A DNA stretch of 64,000 nt from Ruminococcaceae bacterium YAD3003 (GCA_900107185.1 FNPA01000008.1:103541-167540), one strand, 5' to 3'. Shown: positions 35,550-44,732, counted from the first letter of the stretch. Notes: a model not told the origin generated them from the sequence alone. Made by a program: numbers and translations.

Positions 35550-35625
35550 TTATCCTAAGGCTTTAATTGTTTCGATAAACTCTGCAATCTGCTTTTCTTT
35601 TGCTTCAGAGGGCAGCCCCTTATAC
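35550..35625 (-). pseudogene. Possible C-terminal coding remnant between nitroreductase and surE
   Basis: In a frame shifted from the nitroreductase stop, the minus strand reads YKGLPSEAKEKQIAEFIETI then KALG and TAA at 35550. It looks like the amphipathic C-terminal helix of a real protein but has no start codon or ribosome site. It could be a gene remnant or a frameshifted tail of the nitroreductase. Evidence is composition only. Confidence 0.2.
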
Positions 35626-36390
35626 ATTCAGTGTGTATTTAGCGTTAAGATTCAGTTGCTTGAAATTGCCGTCATCAGGCGTCAAAACGCGGTTGTATTT
35701 TATACCGTTATGTTCCAGACAGATATCAAGGAACAGCATAAAAATACCAATATCAATACTTCCAAAATACGCGAGTCTGAACGGCGGGATTATGCCGTGC
35801 TTACCGGGACGTCTGTAACGGTATACGTCAAGTGTATTATCACCCTTGTTGATGACCTTCCACGGCTGGATGTTGCATGCCGTCGGAGTGAGTCTGACAA
35901 CCTCAGTTATACCATCTATAACAGGGCCTTCCCAAAATTCTTCGACAGGAACACGTTTAAAATCAGACAGGTCACCCGGTGTACGGAATTTGGAATCATC
36001 GTCAATCTTACGGATAGCCATCATGATGACATACTCGAGACCTTCATACCGTCTCTCTTTTGTTCTGCCCACACCAAACCATAACGGACCGATTCCTCTT
36101 GCAGTAAGCCAGAGATCCAATTGCTCACCAATATATCCGATATTCTGAAGATATCCGGGTTTCTTCTCGCTGTAGATAAGGATGCAGTATTCTTCGCCTC
36201 TATTGCAGCTCGTTTGATTTCCAGGAACGATCTTGATCTTGGTATTAATACCTTCGAAAAGAGGAGTGAACTTATACCACATTGTACGGATCTCATCGAG
36301 CTCTTCAGGACTGATTGTTTTCCCGTCAGGCTCACCGTATCTGTGGAAAGATTTACGCTTGAATATCATGTCATAGTATGAAGCATACAT
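35620..36390 (-). CDS. Nitroreductase-family protein
   Basis: 256 residues of the nitroreductase superfamily in the long clostridial subtype. FKRKSFHRY near the N-terminus provides FMN-phosphate contacts, LGEQLDLWLTARGIGPLWFGVG-type central segment is present around residues 100-120, and RLTPTACNIQPWKV near 185 is the conserved cofactor loop. It would be a cytoplasmic flavoprotein oxidoreductase of unknown substrate. GGAGGGGAACACTTATG sets the start at 36390. It is flanked by a terminator upstream (36435-36469), so it starts its own unit with surE downstream. Confidence 0.82.
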   Translation of the reverse strand: MYASYYDMIFKRKSFHRYGEPDGKTISPEELDEIRTMWYKFTPLFEGINTKIKIVPGNQTSCNRGEEYCILIYSEKKPGYLQNIGYIGEQLDLWLTARGIGPLWFGVGRTKERRYEGLEYVIMMAIRKIDDDSKFRTPGDLSDFKRVPVEEFWEGPVIDGITEVVRLTPTACNIQPWKVINKGDNTLDVYRYRRPGKHGIIPPFRLAYFGSIDIGIFMLFLDICLEHNGIKYNRVLTPDDGNFKQLNLNAKYTLNV

Positions 36391-36434
36391 AAGTGTTCCC
36401 CTCCATAATTCTGAAAACATTCTATCACAATAAA

Positions 36435-36469
36435 AGGTCTGCCCGGACCTATACGGTTCAGACAGACCT
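36435..36469 (-). terminator. Terminator after the GH9 gene
   Basis: AGGTCTG pairs with CAGACCT, and GGACC with GGTTC inside the same stem; the minus strand continues TTTATTGTG. It lies 26 nt after the cellulase stop. Confidence 0.7.
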
Positions 36470-36494
36470 CATTTCTGATAATTCCTTACCTCCG

Positions 36495-38738
36495 TCAATC
36501 GCTTACAACATACGCGAAAAGGAATACAACCGGTGAGTTCCAATAAATGGTAACTTCGTTCAATGAGTATGCCTGATCGTTGTCTGCGTAGCACAGAGCG
36601 GGCGCTGTTCCTTCAAGAACTGTAGAAGCATAAGGATCTTCAAGATTCTGGTTAGGGCCACCAGCAACCATACCGGGAACAACGATTCCTGTAGCCTCTG
36701 TAGGTCTGTGGTGAGGTGATTCAGGTGACTGTGTACCAAAACCGGTTAGGAAGCAATAACTTGTTCCGTTTGTACCGAGCAGGTAGTTGAGCTGTTCTCT
36801 TGCTACTGCATCACCTTCATCAGTATTCTTAACTACATCATAAAGGATCAGATACATACCATTGTTTGCAATAGTCATGTTACTGCCCCAAGGATACTCA
36901 ACAAGAGATGAGTTATATGCATCGCCTGCAGCTGCAGCCTCAACACCGGGAACACCGCTCATGAAACTTGTAAGAACTGCATCATAGAACTTACCCTTTG
37001 CCTTTTCAGCAGACAGATATGCATATCCGGCATAAGCACCTACACCCTGCCAACCGAAATCACTGGCGCAAGGAACTCCGCCATCGATAAGAGCGCAGAA
37101 TGCATCATCATACTTTGAATCGCCTGAAGCCTTGAAGAGTTCAGCATAAGCCCAGCATCTCTCATCCTTATCATTTGTATCAGGATATTCACCTGTAACA
37201 ATACCATCAGGGTTAACAGCACCCTCGAAATCAGGATGGGCATCAAGATATTCTGCTGCTTTTACTGCTGCGTCATAACAAGCTGTAGCAAAATCAGGAT
37301 CGATATCAGCATAGATGTAAGAAGCCATTGCCATAACAGCTGCAAAGTCGCCTGTAGCCGTTGTAGATACAGGAGTAACGATCAGTTCTTCTGTCTCTGC
37401 TTCAGGCATTACAAATCCGGGGAAATTAGCGCAAGTAACCTTGTGGTATACACCACCGTCAGGAGCCTGCATCTTGAACAGCCAGTTAAGCTCAAATTTA
37501 ACTTCATCAAGAACATCCGGGATTCCGTTACCTGATTCAGGGATACCGAGTTCATCATCAAATGCATCGGGATAGAGGCTGTATGCGAGCATGAGGTCAG
37601 CTGCACCCTTCGCACCGGATACTACATATCTTCCGTAGTCACCTGCATCATGCCAGCCGCCTGATACGTCAATAGTCTCTTCTGTTCCATAGATTGTAGC
37701 TGCGCCTGTATGGCATTCAGGATGTGCGTGGTCTCCTGCGAGATCTGCCGTAAGTTCAACTCCGCATCTTTGCAGATAGAACATACGAAGCGTAGCATCG
37801 AATGCCTCATCGTATACATCTTCGGCAATCTTAAATTCGAATGATTCAAATTCTCCTGAAACGATCTTATATGTACCGGGTGTAGTGAAGCTTGAGAAAT
37901 CAAATCTTGCTTCATCTCTGCCGGTAGCATCGTTGAAAGAAGCAGGCTCTACATCGCCTTCATAAACAACGCTGCCGGAAGCTGCATCTACAACTGTAGC
38001 CTTGGTTGAAATTGCATCACCGTTTAATACAGCAATCTTCTCAGCATCAGGAAGGAAACCGATCTGGTTCAAATTAATGGACTGAACGATCGCTCCTCCG
38101 ACAGCACCGCCTTCAACATAACCAGTATCGTCAATACACTGGAGATCCAGGTTATCAAAAAGCATTGTATGCTCCTTGAACTTCTCGTTTGTCTCAAAAC
38201 GTCCAACGTTGAAACAAAGACGGGGAGCCGGGTCACTTGTCTCTTCCATCGTGAAAACAACATCAAAATGCTGCATCTCAGGTGTAGCGTGAACAACCTC
38301 TTCAACGTAAGCGTGATAGTCACTTCCGTTGATCTGGATTCTTACTGCAAAGTCACGCTCAACAGTTGAACTGCAATCGAACTGGAGTTCGTACTTACAA
38401 CCCTGGTAAATACTGAATCCGTCATAATACAGCTGGTTGGAATGCTCTTTATTACCGACGATCTTACAATCGAACTGTAATTCCCCATTGGAATTAACTG
38501 CCATCAGACCATCGCCGCCCTCAAAATATGTGTGCCATGCGTGATCAGAACTTGAGAAATCCCCGTTCTCAATCATGTTAAATCCCATAAGAGGATGTTC
38601 GTCTTCCGTAGTTTCCGTTGTTTCTTCAGACGTAGTTTCTTCGGAAGTCTCAGACTCTGTAGGCTGTGTCTTAGTACAAGATGCCATGCCGATAAGCATG
38701 GATCCTGCCAGGATCACACTTACGATCTTTCTTTTCAT
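36495..38738 (-). CDS. Glycoside hydrolase family 9 cellulase, lipoprotein
   Basis: 747 residues. A lipoprotein signal (VILAGSMLIGMASC, lipobox Cys21) and a Thr/Glu/Ser linker lead to a CBM4/9-like beta-sandwich (residues ~50-205) and an Ig-like N-terminal domain (~215-305, starting SINLNQIGFLPDAEKIA). The GH9 (alpha/alpha)6 catalytic domain follows: GWHDAGDYGRYVVSG contains the catalytic base aspartates, PESPHHRPTEATG the conserved His region, and NEVTIYWNSP the acid Glu. It should hydrolyse beta-1,4-glucans at the cell surface. No dockerin is present, so it is free or membrane-anchored rather than cellulosomal. Confidence 0.94.
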   Translation of the reverse strand: MKRKIVSVILAGSMLIGMASCTKTQPTESETSEETTSEETTETTEDEHPLMGFNMIENGDFSSSDHAWHTYFEGGDGLMAVNSNGELQFDCKIVGNKEHSNQLYYDGFSIYQGCKYELQFDCSSTVERDFAVRIQINGSDYHAYVEEVVHATPEMQHFDVVFTMEETSDPAPRLCFNVGRFETNEKFKEHTMLFDNLDLQCIDDTGYVEGGAVGGAIVQSINLNQIGFLPDAEKIAVLNGDAISTKATVVDAASGSVVYEGDVEPASFNDATGRDEARFDFSSFTTPGTYKIVSGEFESFEFKIAEDVYDEAFDATLRMFYLQRCGVELTADLAGDHAHPECHTGAATIYGTEETIDVSGGWHDAGDYGRYVVSGAKGAADLMLAYSLYPDAFDDELGIPESGNGIPDVLDEVKFELNWLFKMQAPDGGVYHKVTCANFPGFVMPEAETEELIVTPVSTTATGDFAAVMAMASYIYADIDPDFATACYDAAVKAAEYLDAHPDFEGAVNPDGIVTGEYPDTNDKDERCWAYAELFKASGDSKYDDAFCALIDGGVPCASDFGWQGVGAYAGYAYLSAEKAKGKFYDAVLTSFMSGVPGVEAAAAGDAYNSSLVEYPWGSNMTIANNGMYLILYDVVKNTDEGDAVAREQLNYLLGTNGTSYCFLTGFGTQSPESPHHRPTEATGIVVPGMVAGGPNQNLEDPYASTVLEGTAPALCYADNDQAYSLNEVTIYWNSPVVFLFAYVVSD

Positions 38739-38826
38739 AACGTGCCTCCAAATAGCAATTATTCACAGAATAGGATTATAACACCCCGAAAATCCAATTA
38801 ATACAAAATAGGTTTTATAAATAAAA

Positions 38827-39057
38827 TTAATCGCAAGTATAACCGGGCTTCTTATAGAGTGATTCCATTTCAGGGGCTATCTCTTTGTCCCAGACCTCAG
38901 GCTTCCAGTCTTCCTTCTCATATTCCTTAACAGAAACTGAAACAGAAGACAGATCACAGCCCATCAGTTCAGCTACGTCCTGAGCAACCTTATCAACACA
39001 CTTCTGCTTTACTTCTTCTGTACGGCCCTTGAAACATTTAATGGTTACGTGCGGCAT
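38827..39057 (-). CDS. 4-oxalocrotonate tautomerase-like protein
   Basis: 76 residues beginning MPHVTIKCFKGRTEEVKQK; removal of Met leaves Pro1, the catalytic base of the tautomerase superfamily. The fold pattern (short strand, long helix, VSVSVKEYEKEDW strand) fits. The C-terminal tail is longer than in 62-residue 4-OT. No degradation pathway genes are adjacent, so substrate is unknown. The upstream sequence GGAGAATTGTTATG supports the start. Confidence 0.85.
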   Translation of the reverse strand: MPHVTIKCFKGRTEEVKQKCVDKVAQDVAELMGCDLSSVSVSVKEYEKEDWKPEVWDKEIAPEMESLYKKPGYTCD

Positions 39058-39117
39058 AACAATTCTCCTTAATCAAATTAATATAGTAGGTTTATACCAC
39101 AAATCCGGGCAAACAAA

Positions 39118-39143
39118 AACCGCAACTGTTATCAGTTGCGGTT
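39118..39143 (-). terminator. Terminator after tRNA-Gln
   Basis: AACCGCAACTG and its perfect complement flank TTAT; the minus strand then reads TTTTTGTTTG. It begins 7 nt after the tRNA CCA. Confidence 0.85.
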
Positions 39144-39149
39144 CTTAGT

Positions 39150-39223
39150 TGGCTGCCGAACAAGGATTCGAACCTTGACAAACGGTGTCAGAGACCGGTG
39201 TGCTACCGTTACACAATTCGGCA
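39150..39223 (-). tRNA. tRNA-Gln (CUG anticodon)
   Basis: 74 nt on the minus strand including encoded CCA. Acceptor TGCCGAA pairs perfectly with TTCGGCA; D arm GTG/CAC; anticodon loop CTCTGAC gives CUG; T arm CAAGG-TTCGAAT-CCTTG. The anticodon stem CCGGT/ACCGT has a C27-U43 mismatch at its base. T1-A72 is the pair expected for glutamine tRNA. Confidence 0.93.
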
Positions 39224-39282
39224 ATGCTTTTTACGACTTTGGAATTATAGCAAAGCATATTCTGAAAATCAATATAAGAATT

Positions 39283-39882
39283 TTAATCTTTTACTGACTC
39301 CAAAGGCGGCATAGCTCCTATCTCTGTCAATTTCTGACGGACTTTGCCCATATCTTCATATATAGGCATCTTATTTGCGGGGTTTCTGAGGGCATAGGCC
39401 GGATGGTAAGTTGTCATGATGTAATAACCGTTCTTCTCAATAAAGACGCCTCTTACATCATGCATTACGGGCTTTGTGCCAAAAAATCCCTCATAAGCAG
39501 TAGATCCGCACAGAAGAATAACCTTCGGCTTTACGAGTAAGAACTGTTCAGCCAAAAGAGGCTTGCACGCATGAATCTCTTCAGGCGTAGGACGTCTGTT
39601 TTGGGGAGGTCTGCACTTGGCAATATTACATATATGGTAATCATTATTAGTAAATCCATAGCTGCCGAGAAGATTCTGAAGGAGCTGGCCTGACCTTCCG
39701 ACAAACGGCAATCCCTGAATATCCTCGTTCTCGCCAGGAGCTTCTCCGATGATCATGAGAGGCGCCTTGCGGCTTCCCCTGTAAATAACCACATTAGTGC
39801 AGCCGGCTCTGAGACCGCAGTTATTGCAGTTTTTACACTTGGCCTCGAAAGCCTCCCACTTCATATCAAACTCGTCTGCCAT
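39283..39882 (-). CDS. Uracil-DNA glycosylase, family 4
   Basis: 199 residues. An N-terminal cysteine cluster (CKNCNNCGLRAGC) and later CNIAKCRPPQNR provide ligands for the [4Fe-4S] cluster of this family. MIIGEAPGENEDIQGLPFVGRSGQLL is the active-site region in two parts, and TYHPAYALRNP the minor-groove loop. It removes uracil from DNA as the first step of base-excision repair. It lies 9 nt downstream of the Smr gene, so the two are co-transcribed. Confidence 0.94.
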   Translation of the reverse strand: MADEFDMKWEAFEAKCKNCNNCGLRAGCTNVVIYRGSRKAPLMIIGEAPGENEDIQGLPFVGRSGQLLQNLLGSYGFTNNDYHICNIAKCRPPQNRRPTPEEIHACKPLLAEQFLLVKPKVILLCGSTAYEGFFGTKPVMHDVRGVFIEKNGYYIMTTYHPAYALRNPANKMPIYEDMGKVRQKLTEIGAMPPLESVKD

Positions 39883-39891
39883 ATATACCTC

Positions 39892-40230
39892 TTACTTGAA
39901 CATAATGACGGTTATTCCGTCGTTCTGGAGTCCCCAGTCCCTGTCACGGCTCACAGAAGGATGCTTTGCATTCATTTCACGACCCGCGCTCGAGAAAGGG
40001 CCAAAATCTTCGCCGGGACAATAAGACTTGATCATGCCACGGGAAATATACTTTCGAAGCTCCATACCGATCGCCTGTTTAATTGCTCCACCGGTACCGG
40101 AAGAACCATAACCGTGAACGATCTTTGCCACAGGCTGGCCAGTCGCTCTTACACGGTATATCCCGTTCTGCAGCTTTACCATCGCCTGCTGGACGGTTGG
40201 GTGACCCTGTTCAATGTTAATTATTTCCAT
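39892..40230 (-). CDS. Smr (small MutS-related) domain protein
   Basis: 112 residues consisting almost only of a Smr domain: VQQAMVKLQNGI (helix 1 region), KIVHGYGSSGTGGAIKQAI (the conserved HGxGxG loop) and ITVIMFK at the end. Smr domains nick or bind nucleic acids in recombination and ribosome rescue. It shares a transcript with the uracil-DNA glycosylase, which suggests a DNA-repair setting, but that is context only. It is divergent from the pseudouridine synthase gene 51 bp away. Confidence 0.85.
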   Translation of the reverse strand: MEIINIEQGHPTVQQAMVKLQNGIYRVRATGQPVAKIVHGYGSSGTGGAIKQAIGMELRKYISRGMIKSYCPGEDFGPFSSAGREMNAKHPSVSRDRDWGLQNDGITVIMFK

Positions 40231-40281
40231 TAGGAACCTCCGGAATTTAATTTAGATTATACATTAAGATATAATTAATAC

Positions 40282-41022
40282 ATGAGACTTGATAAATTAC
40301 TTGCAAACAGCGGTCTTGGAACCAGATCACAGGTACGTGACCTTATTTCCCACGGCAGTGTCAGTGTAAACGGCACCGTTGTTACTGATGCATCAATGCA
40401 GGTAAAAGAAGATGACCCTATTGAGGTCAACGGCGAGGAAATCAATTGCCAGACCAAGCTCTATTTTCTTTTCGATAAACCCGACGGGGTCCTGACCGCG
40501 ATGGAAGATAAACGTCTTCCCTGCATCGCTGACTACATCCCATCTGAACTCAAATTCAAAAAACTGTCTCCTGTTGGAAGACTCGACTACCACACTTCCG
40601 GACTTCTGATAATTACTAATGACGGCGAGTTATCCCACCGCCTCCAGTCACCCAAATACGAAGTTCCGAAAGTTTATCTGGCAACATACAGAGGTTCAGA
40701 ATGGACATCCGGCGAGATCAATACCGTCGCTTCAGGCTTTACTATCCGCGACAAAGGATATGCCGAGCAGATAGCACCGGCTGATCTTAAGACCCAATCC
40801 TATGAATCTGACGGCACAGGCCGGGCACTCCTTACGCTTCACGAGGGAAAGACTCATGAGGTAAGAAGGATTTTCGCGCATTTCGAAAAAGAAGTATTGG
40901 AACTCAGAAGAATAGAACTCGCCGGTGTAAAAGTAACAGACGGATTAGATAATTGCGGCTTATTAAGACCTCTTACACAAGAGGAATTAAATATGCTTTT
41001 CGAAGCAACGGGAATAGCTTAA
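40282..41022 (+). CDS. RsuA/RluB-family pseudouridine synthase
   Basis: 246 residues. The S4 domain (MRLDKLLANSGLGTRSQVRDLI) is followed by the RsuA-type catalytic domain with PVGRLDYHTSGLLIITNDG, which contains the catalytic Asp, and LHEGKTHEVRRIF. RsuA modifies 16S rRNA; RluB and RluE modify 23S rRNA. The protein is closest in length and motif spacing to RsuA, but family assignment is safer than target assignment. It ends tail-to-tail with the next gene, overlapping by 4 nt. Confidence 0.93.
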   Translation: MRLDKLLANSGLGTRSQVRDLISHGSVSVNGTVVTDASMQVKEDDPIEVNGEEINCQTKLYFLFDKPDGVLTAMEDKRLPCIADYIPSELKFKKLSPVGRLDYHTSGLLIITNDGELSHRLQSPKYEVPKVYLATYRGSEWTSGEINTVASGFTIRDKGYAEQIAPADLKTQSYESDGTGRALLTLHEGKTHEVRRIFAHFEKEVLELRRIELAGVKVTDGLDNCGLLRPLTQEELNMLFEATGIA

Positions 41023-42017
41023 ACGTACGCGCTGTTAATAATCGCCGTTATTACCAGAACTGATTTTTCATCTTCCTCGCAGTTGATACACTGTCCGACT
41101 ATAAGTGTAGTCTGACGAGAATGCCACATGCAGTTTACTCCCATTTTAGCAGCAGCTTCAGGATCGGTTATCTCATAACCAATGAGGATGGGCTCATCAG
41201 AAAAATCTTCAGGATTAGGAAGATCCATCTCGTCAAAACCATTTTCCCTGTACATCTCATTCTGATAGTAGATAGCTTCCCTTTCGCTCATATAAACCGG
41301 TTCGATTCCGGCTTTTGCATCATCCGTAAGACCAGCCATGATCTGGTCGCTGATAGGAGTTAAATCTTTGAAAACAGTGTAATAGTACAGATAAGATTCC
41401 TTGTCTGAAACCAATGCAACAGGATTCATGTAGAACATAGCATTAAGTGTCTCATTACCTGTTTCGGAATAAGCGAATCCCTCATCGTTCGGAACAACTA
41501 CATCGGCATATCCGACATAAGGATTCTTAGCTCCGTTCTCAACAAGGGTTTCCCTCATGTATGTGTTATCGAACATCATATGCCCGAAAACAACTACCGC
41601 ATAAGAAGTTCTGGAATTGTTGATAAGGCCGACAATAACAACGATTGCCGCAATACCGATTACAAGACCTGCCAGATACTTATACCATGTGTATTCGATA
41701 TAATTCTTCCATGCGGATTTTGACTTACCAAAGATCTTGGGTTCAGCCTCGATCTGCTGCTCATGTTCTACCCTGAAATCACGTCTGCCTGAAGCAATAT
41801 CATAAACAGTTGCAATCTCCTCATCCATCTTCTTGGATTCCGGATCATCCTTGCCTCTGTATTTCTTGGCCATCTGCCAGAAACGGTCATCTATTTCCTT
41901 GATATCTGCATCAGAAGGAAGTCCCATGTAAGACAGGGCTTCTTCACGTGTCATTGTTGTGAGATCTAATTCGCTGCTATTTGCGGTTAAATCATTTTTG
42001 TCTGTCGTATCGCTCAT
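41019..42017 (-). CDS. J-domain-like membrane protein, unknown function
   Basis: 332 residues. The N-terminal ~65 residues (MTREEALSYMGLPSDADIKEIDDRFWQMAKKYR) resemble a divergent J-domain, with a helix-loop-helix but no HPD motif. A single transmembrane helix (YLAGLVIGIAAIVVIVGLI) around residue 120 follows, and about 190 residues outside the membrane. No catalytic motif is visible. AGGAGTTAGATG supports the start. It lies 11 nt after the GH3 gene stop... on the same strand downstream, so read-through is likely. I do not assign a function. Confidence 0.65.
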   Translation of the reverse strand: MSDTTDKNDLTANSSELDLTTMTREEALSYMGLPSDADIKEIDDRFWQMAKKYRGKDDPESKKMDEEIATVYDIASGRRDFRVEHEQQIEAEPKIFGKSKSAWKNYIEYTWYKYLAGLVIGIAAIVVIVGLINNSRTSYAVVVFGHMMFDNTYMRETLVENGAKNPYVGYADVVVPNDEGFAYSETGNETLNAMFYMNPVALVSDKESYLYYYTVFKDLTPISDQIMAGLTDDAKAGIEPVYMSEREAIYYQNEMYRENGFDEMDLPNPEDFSDEPILIGYEITDPEAAAKMGVNCMWHSRQTTLIVGQCINCEEDEKSVLVITAIINSAYV

Positions 42018-42028
42018 CTAACTCCTGC

Positions 42029-44602
42029 TTACAAGCACTTGATCGCGAGACGAATAACGTTCTTTGCAGCTGACTGGACATCAGCTAAGGTAAGTCTGCC
42101 GTTGTGAACAGCAGTAACAATATCTTCCGCATTCTTAGCACATCCGGGCATCTGCATATCGCAGCCGGCGTAAACGCACAATCTTGAGAATGCCGGCGGA
42201 TACTTGAGTTTCTTCTCGTCATATCCTAAGAACTCGACATCTTCGAATGAAGAATACCAGTCAGTCATGACGGCACCTTCATAGTCCCATTCGTCTCTTA
42301 AAACGTTCTGGATCAGCTCGTAATTGTTTGCTGTATGTATTCCGTTTAAAAGGTTATATGAAGTCATAACGCAGAAAGGCTGTGAGAGCTTAACTGCGAG
42401 CTCAAATCCTCTCAGGTAGATTTCTCTCAGTGCTCTGACAGAAACGTGAGAGTTGTTGAACATTCTGTTGTTCTCCAGATTATTGCATGCAAAGTGCTTG
42501 ATCGTTACACCCTTGCCGTCAATAGACTGGACACCCTTTGTATCAGCTGCAGCACAAAGACCTGTAACCAGCGGATCTTCTGAGAAATACTCGAAGTTTC
42601 TTCCGCACAAAGGATTTCTATGGATATTCATTCCGGGAGCGAGCCAGAGATGAACACCAAATTCTTCCATCTCCTCGCCGATGAGCTTACCGAGTTGCTC
42701 AATAAGATCAAGATTCCATGTGCTTGCGAGTGAAGTTGCAACAGGAATCATTGTGCAATACTGGTAGTAATCGACAGCATCAGCAGGTGTATCTTCCGGG
42801 AAAGGACTTGTGATAAGACCGAATGTGTCACCGCCTCTCAGGAGGTCGCCGTTCTTTGTTGCCTTGAAATGAGGCTGGAGTCTCAATCCTGCAGGGCCGT
42901 CAGCCATAACAAGAGCAGGAATTCTTCTCTTTCTCTCGAAAATGGAAGTTGTCTCTGCTGCTGCGCCGGGCACATGCATAGACGCACAGAATATCTGGTC
43001 TTCCATACCTTCCCTGACATAGTTACCGACAATGAGCTCAGCCATCTCTTCCAATGTAAACTGGGCAACAAACTCACCGACACCGGCATTACGTCCGATA
43101 ACAGATCCGAGAGTGAGAACCTCATCTTTTCTCATGTCAACGTTAGTCTCACTAACACCTCTGTATCTTATGATGCTTCTTCTTACTCTCGAGAGATTGA
43201 GTTCTATTCTTCTGGTGCAGGCTGCTATCTGTGCTTCATCAATAGCCTGATGAGCCAACTTACCTGTACCGGGATTTTTCATATCTTCGAAAACATATCT
43301 CGGATCATCTTCAAGGATCCTGTCATACTTCTCTCTGATTACCGTCTCAGGAACAGTCAGAATAGCTTCGATCTTTGTATCACGAGAGCTCGTACCGACT
43401 CTGAGAATGTAATCACCCTGTGGGATTACGCTGGCAGGATAATCGTCATCAAAGCAAGAGAAATTCTCAATTGAGAAAGTAACAATTACATTTTCACTCT
43501 CTCCGGGATAGATGAGTCCGGATTTAGCAAAACCAACGAGTTCCTGATAAGGTCTGTCGATCTTACCCTCAGGTGCTGAAACATAAACCTGGATAACCTG
43601 TTTACCTGCATACTCTGAACCGGTGTTAGTTACCTTTACGGCAATTTTGATATCAGAACCTGCCTGGATAATATCCAAAAACTCGGTTGAGAAAGTTGTA
43701 TAAGATTTACCGTATCCGAACGGATACAAAGGCATAATGCCGAATGAATCAAAGTATCTGTATCCTACATAGATTCCTTCTTTGTAAAACTCATCGTCAG
43801 AATTTCCGTTAAGGCTGGAGAATTCATTCGCACAGGGATAATCCTCATAAGACTTTGCCCATGTATCAACCAGCTTACCTGAAGGATTGGTCTTACCCAA
43901 GAGGGCGTCAGCAACGATATTGCCCGTATAGCTTCCGACCTGTCCGACGAACAAAATGGAATCAACGCCCGGACGGTGCTTGAGCTGTGACATATCAATA
44001 ACTGCGCCTACGTTAAGGAGCACGATTACTTTATCGAACTTAGCTGTGATAATGTCGAGATTCTTATCTTCTTCATCGGTGAGATAGTAATCACCTTTTT
44101 CAGGCTTTCTGTCTCTGCCTTCTGATGAATCTCTGGAAATAACAAAGATTGCTGTATCACAAGCAGCCTCAGCTATATCTTCCTCTGTGATCTCCGGCAT
44201 AACAGGAGCTTCAAAAGGCTTCTCGAAAAAGATATTGATCGGTGCTGTATTACGCTCTTTTGCGAGTCTGTCTACTTCAGCAAGGTAAACTTTGAGCTCT
44301 GCATCGTACGTAGCATCATATCTGTTGAGCCAGCCTTTGGATGCGATATCAAATCCTGCTTCGGCAAGACCGTCAGCGATATTTACATTGCTTCTGGTAT
44401 TAACTTCTCCGGATCCGCCACCGCCTTTTACTGTATGGGTAGCTCCATTTCCGTAAAGAGCGACTCTTCCGGGATTCTTAAAGGGCAAAGTTCCATCATT
44501 TTCAAGAAGGACGAGGCACTCTCCTGCAAGTTCCTTGACAGTATTCATGTGCCTGATTTCCATATCGGTCATTTCATCGGTGGTCTTTGCGACAAAATCC
44601 AT
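42029..44602 (-). CDS. Glycoside hydrolase family 3 beta-glucosidase-like, reversed domain order
   Basis: 857 residues from the start at 44602 (GGAAGGAGTGCTTTATG). The usual GH3 C-terminal sandwich domain comes first (residues ~20-290, including VALYGNGATHTVKGGGGSGE), then a fibronectin-III-like domain (~320-400), and the (beta/alpha)8 domain is last (~510-830) with IKHFACNNLENNR and the nucleophile Asp in AVMTDWYSS. This circularly rearranged order is known from Ruminococcus albus beta-glucosidase. No signal peptide is present, so it acts in the cytoplasm on imported oligosaccharides. Substrate could be cello- or xylo-oligosaccharides. Confidence 0.92.
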   Translation of the reverse strand: MDFVAKTTDEMTDMEIRHMNTVKELAGECLVLLENDGTLPFKNPGRVALYGNGATHTVKGGGGSGEVNTRSNVNIADGLAEAGFDIASKGWLNRYDATYDAELKVYLAEVDRLAKERNTAPINIFFEKPFEAPVMPEITEEDIAEAACDTAIFVISRDSSEGRDRKPEKGDYYLTDEEDKNLDIITAKFDKVIVLLNVGAVIDMSQLKHRPGVDSILFVGQVGSYTGNIVADALLGKTNPSGKLVDTWAKSYEDYPCANEFSSLNGNSDDEFYKEGIYVGYRYFDSFGIMPLYPFGYGKSYTTFSTEFLDIIQAGSDIKIAVKVTNTGSEYAGKQVIQVYVSAPEGKIDRPYQELVGFAKSGLIYPGESENVIVTFSIENFSCFDDDYPASVIPQGDYILRVGTSSRDTKIEAILTVPETVIREKYDRILEDDPRYVFEDMKNPGTGKLAHQAIDEAQIAACTRRIELNLSRVRRSIIRYRGVSETNVDMRKDEVLTLGSVIGRNAGVGEFVAQFTLEEMAELIVGNYVREGMEDQIFCASMHVPGAAAETTSIFERKRRIPALVMADGPAGLRLQPHFKATKNGDLLRGGDTFGLITSPFPEDTPADAVDYYQYCTMIPVATSLASTWNLDLIEQLGKLIGEEMEEFGVHLWLAPGMNIHRNPLCGRNFEYFSEDPLVTGLCAAADTKGVQSIDGKGVTIKHFACNNLENNRMFNNSHVSVRALREIYLRGFELAVKLSQPFCVMTSYNLLNGIHTANNYELIQNVLRDEWDYEGAVMTDWYSSFEDVEFLGYDEKKLKYPPAFSRLCVYAGCDMQMPGCAKNAEDIVTAVHNGRLTLADVQSAAKNVIRLAIKCL

Positions 44603-44698
44603 AAAGCACTCCTTCCGTATGGTGGCCGACAATAACCACCTTACAATCCAGATTAATTCCAGATTATTATATATTAAAAATCTTAGAGCGCAAAATTA

Positions 44699-44732
44699 CA
44701 TTCTTGTGATATGAAAAAGTTCCACAAGAATG
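44699..44732 (-). terminator. Hairpin after the NlpC/P60-like gene
   Basis: CATTCTTGTG and CACAAGAATG are perfect complements with a 14-nt loop; the minus strand continues TAATTTTGC. It lies 39 nt after the stop of the NlpC/P60-like gene. Confidence 0.6.

Noticed and set aside
42869..43474. 201-codon plus-strand open frame opposite the GH3 gene
   Set aside because: The minus-strand frame has complete GH3 motifs and a good ribosome site; the opposite frame lacks both.
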